The position numbers were made by a program, and so were the translations under genes. DNA of 64,000 nt from Nocardioides renjunii (GTDB lineage: Bacteria > Actinomycetota > Actinomycetes > Propionibacteriales > Nocardioidaceae). The notes beneath the pieces were generated by a model that was given only the letters and a program-made list of their open reading frames with translations, did no database searches and had not been told where the DNA came from. This document shows, one piece after another, positions 52,632 to 61,733 of this stretch; within the stretch, counting starts at the first letter, position 1; every line of letters begins with the position of its first letter. The DNA is taken from NCBI RefSeq assembly GCF_034661175.1, contig NZ_CP141058.1:2852001-2916000 (forward strand). Reading direction: 5' to 3'.

Positions 52632-53841
52632 GCGCCGGGGCCGCGCCCACCTCGCGGTAGTGGCCGACCAGCAGCTCGTTGACCGCCTGCCACGTCCGCC
52701 CGTGGACGCTGGCGCGCGCCGCACGTGACATCCGCAGCCGCAGCACGGGCTGGGTGACGAGCCGCTCGACGTGCGCCGCCAGCTCCTCGGCGTCGCCCGG
52801 CTCGTAGAGGAAGCCCGCGACGGTGTCGTCGACGACGTCGACCGGGCCGCCGGCGCGCGGGGCCACCACCGGGACGCCACTGGCGAGCGCCTCCTGGGCG
52901 GACTGGCAGTAGGTCTCGTGGCGGCCGGTGTGCACGAAGACGTCGAGGGTGGCGTAGGCCCGGGCCAGCTCCTCGCCGTGCAGGACGCCGAGGAAGGCGG
53001 CGTCCGGGAGCAGCGCCCGGAGGCGGCCCTCCTCCGGCCCGCCGCCCACCAGGACGAGGCGTACGCCGGGGAGCCGGTCGACCTGCGCCAGCAGCTCGAG
53101 CTCCTTCTCGGGCGCCAGCCGGCCGACGTACCCCACGAGCAGCTCGCCCGCCGGCGCGAGCGCGGCGTGCAGGTCCTCGTCGCGCCGGGTCGGGTCGAAG
53201 AGGACCTGGTCGACGCCCCGCGGCCACCGCGCCACGGCGTCGACCCCGAGGCGGGCCAGCTGGTCGATGCTCGCCGTCGACGGCGCGAGGGTGCGGTCGA
53301 CACCCAGGTGGATCCGGCGGGTGAGCGACTCCATGGCGCGCGCGCCGCCGGGGACGGCGTACCGGTCGGCGAACCCCACGAGGTCGGTCTGGTAGATCGC
53401 GACGGTCGGGATGCCGAGCGACCGCGCGGCGCGCGCCGCCTGGTAGCCGAGCGTCGCCGGCGAGGCGATGTGCACCACGTCGGGGCGGAACCGCTGCATC
53501 GCCGCCCGGAGCCGGCGGCGGGTCTCGAGCCCGATCCGGAAGTCGGCGTAGAACGGCAGGTTGGCCCCGCGGGCCCGGGTGACCGGGAACCCGGCGTACG
53601 TCGCGGGGCCGGTCGGTGCGATCAGCTCCGCCTCGTGGCCCTCGGCGGCCAGGTGCTCCAGCACCCGGCGCACAGAGTTGGTGACGCCGTTGACCTGGGG
53701 CAGGAACGACTCGGTGACGACGAGCACCCGCAGGCGCGGGCCCGGGTCGCGCGGATGCAGGTCGCGCGGCGTGAAGGTCGGGAGGGTGACGAGGTTGGCC
53801 GGGACGGTGCGGCTGCGACGCCGCCTCTCGAGCAGGTCCAT
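52609..53841 (-). CDS. GT4-family glycosyltransferase (MgtA-like mannosyltransferase)
   Basis: The 410-residue protein has a GT-B fold. The N-terminal part is LRVLVVTESFLPQVNGVTNSVRRV. The middle has VHIASPATLGYQAARAARSLGIPTVAIYQTD, close to GDP-mannose-dependent alpha-mannosyltransferases of the corynebacterial MgtA kind. The C-terminal nucleotide site is HETYCQSAQEALASGVPVVAP (E-x7-E). The likely role is mannosylation of a membrane glycolipid at the cytoplasmic face. The ATG at 53841 has TAGCGT seven bases upstream. Confidence 0.88.
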   Translation of the reverse strand: MDLLERRRRSRTVPANLVTLPTFTPRDLHPRDPGPRLRVLVVTESFLPQVNGVTNSVRRVLEHLAAEGHEAELIAPTGPATYAGFPVTRARGANLPFYADFRIGLETRRRLRAAMQRFRPDVVHIASPATLGYQAARAARSLGIPTVAIYQTDLVGFADRYAVPGGARAMESLTRRIHLGVDRTLAPSTASIDQLARLGVDAVARWPRGVDQVLFDPTRRDEDLHAALAPAGELLVGYVGRLAPEKELELLAQVDRLPGVRLVLVGGGPEEGRLRALLPDAAFLGVLHGEELARAYATLDVFVHTGRHETYCQSAQEALASGVPVVAPRAGGPVDVVDDTVAGFLYEPGDAEELAAHVERLVTQPVLRLRMSRAARASVHGRTWQAVNELLVGHYREVGAAPALSRRRAG

Positions 53842-53848
53842 GCCCCGG

Positions 53849-53854
53849 ACGCTA
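53849..53854 (-). promoter_or_regulatory. -10 element for the leaderless glycosyltransferase
   Basis: TAGCGT on the minus strand ends seven bases before the ATG at 53841. Confidence 0.5.
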
Positions 53855-53962
53855 GGAAGCGCCTCGCAACGGACGCCCCGATCCGGGAGGACGACACGTG
53901 AACGGTCCCCGACGCTCGGGGGTTCGGCGGGAAGGTGCGGCCGAGCTTCGCACCCGAGTTGC

Positions 53963-54025
53963 GTGCTTCGAGGTGGAGATCTCTACCTCGAAGCACGGCG
54001 GTCACCGGATATCCGGGGACCGCCG
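53963..54025 (-). terminator. two abutting hairpins after rlmN
   Basis: Hairpin 53963–53996 has a 12-bp perfect stem around the palindrome GAGATCTC. Hairpin 53996–54025 has an eight-bp outer stem around the palindrome CCGGATATCCGG. They share base 53996, the same design as the pair at 51380–51442. They follow rlmN on the minus strand. Confidence 0.7.
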
Positions 54026-54063
54026 GGCCAGTCACGCCGAGGCCGAGCAGGCCCCCGGAGGAG

Positions 54064-55200
54064 CTACTCCTTGGCGGCCAGCTGGCCGCAGGCGCCGTCG
54101 ATCTCCCGGCCGCGGGTGTCGCGGACGGTGGTGGGGATGCCCTTGGCCTCGAGCCGGCGGACGAACTCGCGCTCGTCCGCGGGGTCGGACGCGGTCCACT
54201 TCGAGCCCTCGATCGGGTTGAGCGGGATCAGGTTGACGTGCACCCAGCCCCAGTCGCCGTACGAGTTCAGGACGTCGCCCAGCAGGTCGGCCCGCTCTGC
54301 CTGGTCGTTGATGCCGCGCATCATGGCGTACTCGATCGAGACCCGGCGCTTGGTCCTGGCGGCGTAGTTCCACGCCGCCTCGACGGTCTGGGCGACCGAG
54401 AAGCGGGTGTTGATCGGCACCAGCTCGTTGCGCAGCTCGTCGTCGGGCGCGTGGAGGCTGAGGGCCAGCGTGACGGGGATGCCCTCGTCGGCGAGCTGGT
54501 TGATCCGCGGCACCAGGCCGACGGTGGACACGGTGACGCCGCGGGCGCTCATGCCGAGGCCGGCGGGCGAGGGGTCGGTGAGGCGGCGCACGGCGCCGAT
54601 GACGGCCTTGTAGTTGGCCAGCGGCTCGCCCATGCCCATGAACACGACGTTGGAGACGCGGCCCGGTCCGCCGGGGACCTCACCGCGGGCGAGGGAGCGC
54701 GCGCCGGCCACGACCTGCTCGACGATCTCGGCGGTCGACATGTTGCGCTGCAGCCCGCCCATGCCGGTCGCGCAGAACGGGCAGGCCATGCCGCAGCCGG
54801 CCTGGCTGGAGACGCAGATGGTCGCGCGGTCGGGGTAGCGCATCAGCACCGACTCCACGAGCGCGCCGTCGAAGAGCTTCCACAGGGTCTTGCGGGTGGT
54901 GCCCCGGTCGGCCTCCATGGTGCGCAGCGGCGTCATCAGGTGCGGCAGCAGCGCCGCCACGAGCTCGTCGCGCTGGCCCGACGGCAGGTCGGTCATCTCC
55001 GCGGGGTCGTCGACGAGGCGGCCGAAGTAGTGGGTGGACAGCTGCTTGGCGCGGAAGCCGGGCAGGCCCATCTCCTCCAGCAGCGCCTTGCGGCCGGCCT
55101 CGTCGAGGTCGGCGAGGTGCCGCGGCGGCTTGCGGCGCCCGCGGGGCTCGTCGAAGACGAGCGGCAGGGTCTTGATCGGCTGCTGGGTGGATTCGGACAT
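54064..55200 (-). CDS. rlmN: 23S rRNA/tRNA (adenine-C2) methyltransferase RlmN
   Basis: RlmN is a radical-SAM enzyme that makes 2-methyladenosine at 23S A2503 and tRNA A37. The 378-residue protein has the radical-SAM cluster CxxxCxxC ([19 protein letters not shown], about residues 130–148) and GMGEPLANY for SAM. A catalytic Cys lies in the C-terminal [11 protein letters not shown]. The length is normal. It is followed by two hairpins and preceded by a small membrane-protein gene on the same strand. Confidence 0.96.
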   Translation of the reverse strand: MSESTQQPIKTLPLVFDEPRGRRKPPRHLADLDEAGRKALLEEMGLPGFRAKQLSTHYFGRLVDDPAEMTDLPSGQRDELVAALLPHLMTPLRTMEADRGTTRKTLWKLFDGALVESVLMRYPDRATICVSSQAGCGMACPFCATGMGGLQRNMSTAEIVEQVVAGARSLARGEVPGGPGRVSNVVFMGMGEPLANYKAVIGAVRRLTDPSPAGLGMSARGVTVSTVGLVPRINQLADEGIPVTLALSLHAPDDELRNELVPINTRFSVAQTVEAAWNYAARTKRRVSIEYAMMRGINDQAERADLLGDVLNSYGDWGWVHVNLIPLNPIEGSKWTASDPADEREFVRRLEAKGIPTTVRDTRGREIDGACGQLAAKE

Positions 55201-55246
55201 CTGGACCAGTGTCCCACCCCGGCGGTCGGGGCGACGATTCAGCGGA

Positions 55247-55594
55247 TCAGGCGTCGACCATGAAGTAGAGCACCAGTGAGGCGACGCCCAGCACGACCAT
55301 CGCGGTGACGATCATGCCGACGAACATGAACTGCCCGAAGCGGCGGGTCTTGCGCTTGACCAGCAGGAAGATCGGCAGCGCCAGGAAGACGAGCACGAAC
55401 GGGAACAGCCGCTCGGCCGTCTCGTAGGGGAACAGCAGCCGCAGGATGCCGGCGAAGGCGCCGGGCAGCGCCGTGACGAACAACATGCCGGCGAAGAAGC
55501 CCGTGATCCCGGCGAACGTCGGGTGGCTGGAGTGCCACCACGCGAAGCGCCCCTCCTGCGTCGTCCCGACCTCCTGCACCGGCTGCGTCTCCAC
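55247..55594 (-). CDS. small membrane protein, three helices
   Basis: The 115-residue protein has a polar N-terminus and three transmembrane segments (about residues 28–50, 63–80 and 90–112) with a basic cytoplasmic loop [11 protein letters not shown] recognise no family. The GTG at 55594 is six bases after TACTCT. Genes of this kind are often annotated as hypothetical between cdsA and rlmN in related genomes, which is a general impression. Confidence 0.65.
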   Translation of the reverse strand: METQPVQEVGTTQEGRFAWWHSSHPTFAGITGFFAGMLFVTALPGAFAGILRLLFPYETAERLFPFVLVFLALPIFLLVKRKTRRFGQFMFVGMIVTAMVVLGVASLVLYFMVDA

Positions 55595-55600
55595 GCGCCC

Positions 55601-55606
55601 AGAGTA
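55601..55606 (-). promoter_or_regulatory. -10 element for the leaderless small membrane protein
   Basis: TACTCT on the minus strand ends six bases before the GTG at 55594. Confidence 0.4.
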
Positions 55607-55679
55607 GGTGGTCGCGTCCGTCCGGCGCCGGTGGGCACGCGGTGGCAGGCAATTCGTGGCACCGGCGGGCGGCGCCGGC

Positions 55680-56192
55680 TCAGCGGTCGACGGTGATGAC
55701 GTCGGGCATCCCGAGCCCCGACCACCGGTCGAGGTCGGGCGGGCGAGCGGTGAGGTCGGCGACGACCACGGTCCAGGCGGTGCCGTGGCCGACCAGCACG
55801 ACGTCCTCCTGTCCGTGCACCTCCAGCAGCCGCCGGACCGCGGGGACGACACGGTCCCGGCAGGCGGCGAGCGGCTCCCAGCCGTCGACGGCCGGCTCGT
55901 CGGGCCGCTCGAAGGCGCGGCGGACCGCCCCGGCGAAGTCCTCGACCCACTCCCCTCCCCGCTCGTGCTCGCGCAGGTCGGGGAGCACGCCGACCTCGGC
56001 GTCGGTGAGGAGCTGCGCCGTCTGGACCGCCTTCGGCTCGGGCGAGGTCAGCCAGGCGGCGCGTCCCGGCAGGCGACCCGAGGCCCGCAGCGCCCACACG
56101 TCGTCGTACGCCGCGGGGTCGAGGTCCCACGCGGACGCGGGCACACCGGGGACGACGAGCGGCCGCCCGTGCCGGACCAGGTGGAGCGTCAT
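55680..56192 (-). CDS. histidine phosphatase (phosphoglycerate mutase-like)
   Basis: The 170-residue protein starts with the RHG motif (LHLVRHGRP, His8 as phospho-acceptor). It has SPEPKAVQTAQLL (Arg replaced by Lys at the usual R position), a HERGGEW acidic site and the second His in VLVGHGTAW. The substrate is unknown. It overlaps the SDR gene by four bases and belongs to the cdsA–SDR–phosphatase unit. Confidence 0.85.
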   Translation of the reverse strand: MTLHLVRHGRPLVVPGVPASAWDLDPAAYDDVWALRASGRLPGRAAWLTSPEPKAVQTAQLLTDAEVGVLPDLREHERGGEWVEDFAGAVRRAFERPDEPAVDGWEPLAACRDRVVPAVRRLLEVHGQEDVVLVGHGTAWTVVVADLTARPPDLDRWSGLGMPDVITVDR

Positions 56193-56983
56193 CGCGGCCT
56201 CGGCGCCAGGAACTCGGACGCGCCGCGGAGCCGGGTGGCGAGGAGGGTCGCGGCGAGCGCCGAGTCGAGGCGTACGTCGATCGGGCCGGGGTCGGCGAGG
56301 TCTGCCCGCCGACCCGGGCGGAGCGCGCCGGCGTCGAGGCCGTCGCGGCGGGCGATCAGCCGGCCGAGCTGGAGCCGGCTGGTCGGCTCCCCGCCTCCGA
56401 CGTGGAGCAGTCCCCGGACGTCGTTGCCGGCGAGCTCGACGAGGGCGGTGGCGAGGTCGTCGACGTGGACCGGGCAGCGGCGCTCGTCCTCGAAGAGGAC
56501 GCCCTCGGCGCCCGTGGCCAGCGCGCGCACGAGCTGTTCGTGCTTCGAGGCGCCGTCGCCGAGGATGAGGGAGGTGCGGGCGACCACGGCGCCGGGGCAG
56601 GCGGCCAGCGCCTCGGTCTCGGCGGCGACCTTCGCCCGGCCGTACGACGACACCGGGTCGGTCGGCGCGGCCTCGGTGTAGGGCCGGTCGGACCCGCCGA
56701 AGACCACGTCGGAGGAGACCAGCACCAGCCGCGCACCCACGCCGGCGGCGGCACGGGCGACGTGGGCGGCGCCGGTCGCGGTCACCTCCCAGTCGGCCTG
56801 CACGTAGGCGGTGTGCACGATCGCCGCGGGGCGGTGCCGCTCCACCAGCGCCCGTACGGCGGCCTCGTCGCGGACGTCGGCGTCCGCCGAGCCGACCGCG
56901 ACGACGTCGTGCGTGGCCTCGGCCGCTGCCACGACCTGCCGACCGAGATAGCCGGTGCGGCCGCCGGTGACCAGGATCCGCAT
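56189..56983 (-). CDS. NAD(P)-dependent sugar-nucleotide-type reductase (RmlD-like SDR)
   Basis: The 264-residue extended SDR has the loop VTGGRTGYLGRQ (residues 5–16), VLVSSDVVFGG, and the catalytic SYGRAKVAAE (YxxxK). It is close to dTDP-4-dehydrorhamnose reductases but there are no rhamnose genes nearby, so the substrate is uncertain. Its start shares one base with the cdsA stop and its stop overlaps the phosphatase start. Confidence 0.85.
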   Translation of the reverse strand: MRILVTGGRTGYLGRQVVAAAEATHDVVAVGSADADVRDEAAVRALVERHRPAAIVHTAYVQADWEVTATGAAHVARAAAGVGARLVLVSSDVVFGGSDRPYTEAAPTDPVSSYGRAKVAAETEALAACPGAVVARTSLILGDGASKHEQLVRALATGAEGVLFEDERRCPVHVDDLATALVELAGNDVRGLLHVGGGEPTSRLQLGRLIARRDGLDAGALRPGRRADLADPGPIDVRLDSALAATLLATRLRGASEFLAPRPR

Positions 56984-57882
56984 CAGAAGACGAGGTAGTA
57001 GAGCACCAGCCAGATCGGCGCGACCGTCGCGAGCAGCGAGTCGAGCCGGTCCATGAGGCCGCCGTGGCCGGGGATGACCTGGCTCATGTCCTTGATGCCG
57101 AGGTCGCGCTTGATGACGGACTCGCAGAGGTCGCCGAGGGTGGCCATCACGGCGGTGATGACACCGAGGATGACGCCGACCCACCAGTCGCCGCCGAGGA
57201 AGGACGTCACCAGCCAGACGCCGACCGCGATGGTGGCGACCATCGACCCGGCGAACCCCTCCCAGGACTTCTTGGGCGAGATCACGCGGGCCATCGGGTG
57301 CTTGCCGAACAGCACGCCGGCGACGTAGCCGCCGGTGTCGGAGGCGATCACGATCGCGATGAACGTGATGACGCCGCGCACGCCGTCGTCGTCGACGTCG
57401 AAGCCGAACGCCGGGTCGTGACCGCCCTCGGCGAGGAGCAGCGCCACGAAGGAGGCGAGGAAGGGCACGTAGACGAGCGTGAAGACCGATGCGGTGGCGT
57501 TCTTGACGTAGCCGTCGACGCCACGCCGCAGCAGCCACAGCATCACGACCAGGGCAGTGACGGCGGTGGCCGTCACGAGCGCCGGCGCCCCCCAGAAGTA
57601 GGCGACGACCACCATCACGACGCCGCCCAGCATCAGCGGCTGCTCGGGGAGGTCGATGTCCTTGGCCGACAGCCCGCGGTGCAGCTCCCACACGGCCACC
57701 GCCACGGCGACCGCCACGATCCCCATGAACGCGGTCTTCCAGAAGAAGAGCGAGAGCAGGATCGCGCTGACCAGCACCACCGCCGAGCCGACGGCGGCAG
57801 GCAGGTCCCGGCCGGCGCGGCCGTGGTCCTTCTGCGGTGGCTGGGGCGTCCCCGGCGCCGGTGGACTGTCAGGAGTCGTCAT
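56983..57882 (-). CDS. cdsA: phosphatidate cytidylyltransferase
   Basis: CdsA makes CDP-diacylglycerol in the membrane. The 299-residue protein has about eight transmembrane helices and a Pro-rich N-terminus. The catalytic motifs are KHPMARVISPKKSWEG and SVIKRDLGIKDMSQVIPGHGGLMDRLDS (about residues 205–225 and 250–285). It lies downstream of frr by ten bases, in the standard pyrH–frr–cdsA order. Confidence 0.95.
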   Translation of the reverse strand: MTTPDSPPAPGTPQPPQKDHGRAGRDLPAAVGSAVVLVSAILLSLFFWKTAFMGIVAVAVAVAVWELHRGLSAKDIDLPEQPLMLGGVVMVVVAYFWGAPALVTATAVTALVVMLWLLRRGVDGYVKNATASVFTLVYVPFLASFVALLLAEGGHDPAFGFDVDDDGVRGVITFIAIVIASDTGGYVAGVLFGKHPMARVISPKKSWEGFAGSMVATIAVGVWLVTSFLGGDWWVGVILGVITAVMATLGDLCESVIKRDLGIKDMSQVIPGHGGLMDRLDSLLATVAPIWLVLYYLVF

Positions 57883-57892
57883 GGAGGGGCGC

Positions 57893-58450
57893 TCAGACCT
57901 CGAGCAGCTCGGCTTCCTTGTGCTTGAGGAGCTCGTCGATCTTGTCGGTGTGGGTCTTGGTCATGCCCTCGAGGCGCTTCTCGGCCCCGGTGACGTCGTC
58001 CTTGCCGACCTCGCCGTCCTTCTCGAGCTTCTCGAGCGCCTGCTTGGCGGTGCGGCGGATGTTGCGGACCGACACCCGGCCGTCCTCAGCCTTGGCCTTG
58101 GCGAGCTTGATGAACTCCTTGCGGCGCTCCTCGGTGAGCTCGGGGAAGACGCAGCGCAGCACCTTGCCGTCGTTGGCCGGGTTGACGCCGAGGTCGGAGT
58201 CGCGGATGGCCTTCTCGATGGCGCCCATCGCGCCGACGTCGAACGGCTGGATCAAGATGGTGCGGGCGTCCTGGGAGGTGAAGCTCGCCAGCTGCTGCAG
58301 CGGGGTCGGGGAGCCGTAGTAGTCGGCCGTGATCTTGGCGAACATCGCCGGGTTGGCCCGGCCGGCGCGGATCGCGGCGAACTCCTCGCGGGTGGCCTCG
58401 ACGGACTTGTCCATCTTGGCGTCGGCATCGTTCATGACGTCGTTGATCAC
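57893..58450 (-). CDS. frr: ribosome recycling factor
   Basis: RRF splits post-termination ribosomes with EF-G. The 185-residue length is standard. It has the N-terminal helix (MDKSVEATREEFAAIRAGRANPAMFAKI) and VRNIRRTAKQALEKLEKDGEVGKDD of the long helical domain. It starts 37 bases after pyrH and precedes cdsA by ten bases. Confidence 0.97.
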   Translation of the reverse strand: MINDVMNDADAKMDKSVEATREEFAAIRAGRANPAMFAKITADYYGSPTPLQQLASFTSQDARTILIQPFDVGAMGAIEKAIRDSDLGVNPANDGKVLRCVFPELTEERRKEFIKLAKAKAEDGRVSVRNIRRTAKQALEKLEKDGEVGKDDVTGAEKRLEGMTKTHTDKIDELLKHKEAELLEV

Positions 58451-58487
58451 GGGTTGCTCTCTCTCGTCGTACGTCTCGGTGCGGCGG

Positions 58488-59216
58488 TCAGGCGGTCGGC
58501 TCGGGCGCGCTGCTCACCAGCGTGCCAATCCTCTCACCCCGCACCGCCCGCACGATCGTGCCCGGGGTGGAGAGGTTGAAGAACACCATGTCCATCGCGT
58601 TGTCGCGCGCCATCGCGATCCCGGTCGCGTCGGCGACCTTGAGGTCGCGGGCGAGGTACTCGTCGTAGGTGAGATGGTCGAACTTGACCGCGTCGGGGTT
58701 CTGCTTGGGATCGGAGTCGTAGACCCCGTCGACGCCCTGCTTGCCCATGAGGATGACCTCGCACCGGGTCTCGAGGGCGCGCTGGGCCGCGACCGTGTCG
58801 GTCGAGAAGAACGGCATGCCGGCCCCGGCGCCGAAGATCACGACGCGACCCTTCTCCATGTGCCGGATGGCGCGGCGCGGGATGTAGGGCTCGGCGACCT
58901 GGCCCATCGTGATGGCGGTCTGCACGCGGGTCTCGACGCCGTGCTTCTCGATGAAGTCCTGGAGCGCCAGGCAGTTCATCACCGTGCCGAGCATGCCCAT
59001 GTAGTCGGCGCGGGCTCGCTCCATGCCGCGCTGCTGCAGCTCGGCGCCGCGGAAGAAGTTGCCGCCGCCGACCACGATGGCGATCTGCACGCCCGACTTC
59101 GCGACCTCGGCCACCTCGCTCGCCGTGGCGTTGATGACGTCGAGGTCCAGTCCCACCTCGCCCCCGCCGAAGACTTCGCCCGAGAGCTTGAGCAGGACAC
59201 GGTTGTAGGCCGTCAC
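58488..59216 (-). CDS. pyrH: UMP kinase
   Basis: PyrH phosphorylates UMP to UDP. The 242-residue amino-acid-kinase-fold protein has [26 protein letters not shown], and the ATP-site loop [21 protein letters not shown]. The GTG at 59216 is the family start ([13 protein letters not shown]). A 41-base palindrome lies between it and tsf. Confidence 0.97.
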   Translation of the reverse strand: MTAYNRVLLKLSGEVFGGGEVGLDLDVINATASEVAEVAKSGVQIAIVVGGGNFFRGAELQQRGMERARADYMGMLGTVMNCLALQDFIEKHGVETRVQTAITMGQVAEPYIPRRAIRHMEKGRVVIFGAGAGMPFFSTDTVAAQRALETRCEVILMGKQGVDGVYDSDPKQNPDAVKFDHLTYDEYLARDLKVADATGIAMARDNAMDMVFFNLSTPGTIVRAVRGERIGTLVSSAPEPTA

Positions 59217-59288
59217 TGGGATCCCTTCACACGGCTGGGTGGGTCACCGGAAACCTACCGGCCGGCAGGCCCGGGGGTCGAACCCGAG

Positions 59289-59329
59289 CGACGAGGGGCC
59301 GTACGCCACTGGCGTACGGCCCCTCGTCG
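59289..59329 (-). terminator. 41-base palindrome after tsf
   Basis: Arms of 20 bases (59289–59308 and 59310–59329) are perfectly complementary around one central C, giving a long hairpin 20 bases beyond the tsf stop. It separates rpsB–tsf from pyrH–frr–cdsA. Confidence 0.85.
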
Positions 59330-59349
59330 GTGATCGGGTGGTGCGTGGC

Positions 59350-60162
59350 TCAGGCGCCGACCTCGAAGCGGGCGAACCGCTTCACGGTCGTGCCGGCCGC
59401 GTCGAGGACGGCCTTGACGCTCTTCTTGGACTCGGTGACCGACTCCTGCTCGAGCAGGACGATCTCCTTGTAGAAGCCACCGAGGCGACCCTCGACGATC
59501 TTGGCGATCGCCTGCTCGGGCTTGCCCTCCTCGCGGGTCTTCTGCTCGGCGATCGAGCGCTCGGACTCGACGACGTCGGCGGGGACCTCGTCGCGGGTGA
59601 GGTACTGCGCCTTCATCGCGGCGATCTGCATCGCGGCGCCGCGGGCGGCGGCCTCGTCACCCTCGAACTCGACCAGCACGCCGACGGCCGGCGGGAGGTC
59701 GGCGGCACGCTTGTGCATGTAGGTGACGGTGGTGCCGTCGAAGTAGGCGACCTCGCCCAGCTCGATCTTCTCGCCGATCGTGATGGCCAGGTCCTCGACG
59801 ACCTCGCCGACGGTCTTGCCGTCCAGCTCGGCGGCCTTGAGGGCGGCGGTGTCGGCGGCCTTGACCTCGTTGGCCACGTCGGCGATCTGCTGCGCCTTCT
59901 TGATGAAGTCCTCGTTCTTGGCGACGAAGTCGGTCTCGCTCTTGAGCTCGACTAGGGCGTTGCCGGAGGTGGCGACGAGGCCGGCGGCGGTCTCGCGCTC
60001 GGCGCCGCGGGCGGCGGCCTTGGCCGCGCCCTTGACCCGGAGCAGCTCGACGGCCTTGTCGAAGTCGCCGTCCGCCTCGGTCAGCGCCTTCTTGCAGTCC
60101 ATCATCCCGGCCTGGGTCTGCTCACGGAGCTTCTTGACGTCGGCGGCGGTGAAGTTGGCCAT
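59350..60162 (-). CDS. tsf: elongation factor Ts
   Basis: EF-Ts exchanges GDP for GTP on EF-Tu. The 270-residue protein has the N-terminal UBA-like domain ([36 protein letters not shown]) and the core signature [11 protein letters not shown]. It lies 76 bases after rpsB with a 12-bp hairpin between them. Confidence 0.97.
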   Translation of the reverse strand: MANFTAADVKKLREQTQAGMMDCKKALTEADGDFDKAVELLRVKGAAKAAARGAERETAAGLVATSGNALVELKSETDFVAKNEDFIKKAQQIADVANEVKAADTAALKAAELDGKTVGEVVEDLAITIGEKIELGEVAYFDGTTVTYMHKRAADLPPAVGVLVEFEGDEAAARGAAMQIAAMKAQYLTRDEVPADVVESERSIAEQKTREEGKPEQAIAKIVEGRLGGFYKEIVLLEQESVTESKKSVKAVLDAAGTTVKRFARFEVGA

Positions 60163-60195
60163 GGTCCTTCTTCCTTCAGGTTCGTTGGGTACGGC

Positions 60196-60226
60196 GCGGC
60201 GGCGCGCAGGTCGTGCGCGCCGCCGC
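60196..60226 (-). terminator. rpsB–tsf intergenic hairpin
   Basis: A perfect 12-bp GC stem (GCGGCGGCGCGC with its complement) and a seven-base loop lie 13 bases after the rpsB stop. Partial termination here would adjust the S2 to EF-Ts ratio. Confidence 0.7.
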
Positions 60227-60238
60227 GGTCGGGACGTC

Positions 60239-61306
60239 TCAGGCGGTGGGCTCGTCGGTCGCCGGCTCGGCGTCCGTGACGGCCGTGGCGGTGTCGACGG
60301 ACGCAGCCTCGGCGACGGCGGCGTCGACGTCGGCGGCGACCTCGTCAGCCGACGCGTCGCTGCCGGCGACGGGAGCCGGCGCCTCGTCCGAGGTCGCGGC
60401 GTCGGCCGGGGCCTCGACAGCGGCGCCGGCGGCGGCGTCGGCCTGGGGGGCCTCGGCAGCGGCACCGGTGGACTCGGAGGCCGGGGTCTCGGCGGCGGCG
60501 TCGCCCGTGGCGGCGGCAGCGGCCTTCTCGGCGTCACCGGCGAGGAGCTCGCGCTCCCACTCGGCGAGGGGCTCCTCGGCACCGACGGTCTCGTCGGCGT
60601 CGCCGCCCTTGACGCCCGAACGGGCCATGAGGCCCTCGGCGACGGCGTCCGCGACCACGCGGGTCAGCAGGCCGACCGCGCGGATGGCGTCGTCGTTGCC
60701 CGGGATCGGGAAGTCGACGAGGTCGGGGTCGCAGTTGGAGTCGAGGATGCCGATGATCGGGATCCGCAGCTTGCGGGCCTCCTCGACGGCCAGGTGCTCC
60801 TTGTTGGTGTCGACGATCCACACGGCCGAGGGGACCTTGGTCATCTCGCGGATGCCGCCGAGGGTCTTCTCGAGCTTGGTGTGCTCCCGCTTCATCTGCA
60901 GGAGCTCCTTCTTGGTGCGACCCGAGCCGGCGACCGTCTCGAAGTCGACGTCGTCGAGCTCCTTGAGGCGGTTGATCCGCTGGTGGACGGTCTGGAAGTT
61001 GGTGAGCATGCCGCCGAGCCAGCGCTGGTTGACGTAGGGCATGCCGACGCGGGTGGCCTGCTCGGCGATGGCCTCCTGCGCCTGCTTCTTGGTGCCGACG
61101 AACATCACGACACCGCCGCGCGCGACGGTCTCCTTGACGAAGGCGAAGGAGCGGTCGATGTAGGACAGCGACTGCTGCAGGTCGATGATGTAGATGCCGT
61201 TGCGCTCGGTCATGATGAAGCGCTTCATCTTGGGGTTCCAGCGACGGGTCTGGTGACCGAAGTGGACGCCGCTCTCGAGCAGCTGGCGCATGGTGACGAC
61301 TGCCAT
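60239..61306 (-). CDS. rpsB: 30S ribosomal protein S2 with long C-terminal tail
   Basis: S2 joins the 30S body and head. Residues 1–230 are ordinary S2 ([52 protein letters not shown]). The remaining 120 residues are an Ala-, Glu-, Asp- and Pro-rich acidic tail without clear structure. Such tails occur in actinobacterial S2 but this one is long. The ATG at 61306 has a GGAGA ribosome site. The leader is about 250 bases. Confidence 0.97.
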   Translation of the reverse strand: MAVVTMRQLLESGVHFGHQTRRWNPKMKRFIMTERNGIYIIDLQQSLSYIDRSFAFVKETVARGGVVMFVGTKKQAQEAIAEQATRVGMPYVNQRWLGGMLTNFQTVHQRINRLKELDDVDFETVAGSGRTKKELLQMKREHTKLEKTLGGIREMTKVPSAVWIVDTNKEHLAVEEARKLRIPIIGILDSNCDPDLVDFPIPGNDDAIRAVGLLTRVVADAVAEGLMARSGVKGGDADETVGAEEPLAEWERELLAGDAEKAAAAATGDAAAETPASESTGAAAEAPQADAAAGAAVEAPADAATSDEAPAPVAGSDASADEVAADVDAAVAEAASVDTATAVTDAEPATDEPTA

Positions 61307-61733
61307 GGGTTCTCCTGTGGTGGCGGAGGCGCTGACCGATGTGCCCGACCTTGCGCAGGCCGGACCGGGAGCGTGACTCCTGTTGGTTTCAGTTGCTGCC
61401 CCCGGCGGGTGCCGGGTGCCCTGACGCTCACACGCCGGTCCGATCCGCACCGGTGGGGCTGGCGGGAACTGAGGACCGACGCCCACGGGCGGTCCGGGAC
61501 CGAGGAGCATCCCGACGCGGTCTGCGAGCGTGCGAAGTCAGTCCGGGTGGACTGCTCCGCACATCGTAGGCCAGGGACTCACGCCGGGCGAAATGGCGGA
61601 ACGCTGCGGCGGAGCGGCGTCTTCCCGCTGGGCACGCACCGGCAACCGTCCACAACCGACCCGGCACCGTCGCACTCCACAGCCGCGCACGTCGGCCGTC
61701 GCCCTCGGGGCCCCTGCCGGGCAGCCTCGCAGG
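61307..61733 (-). promoter_or_regulatory. rpsB leader and divergent intergenic region
   Basis: The 427 bases between rpsB and the M23-like gene contain no convincing gene. A -10-like TACGAT (minus strand, 61563–61568) would give an S2 leader of about 250 bases, long enough for an autogenous S2-binding structure. This is inferred from length and from known S2 control in other bacteria; no specific fold was identified. Confidence 0.35.
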
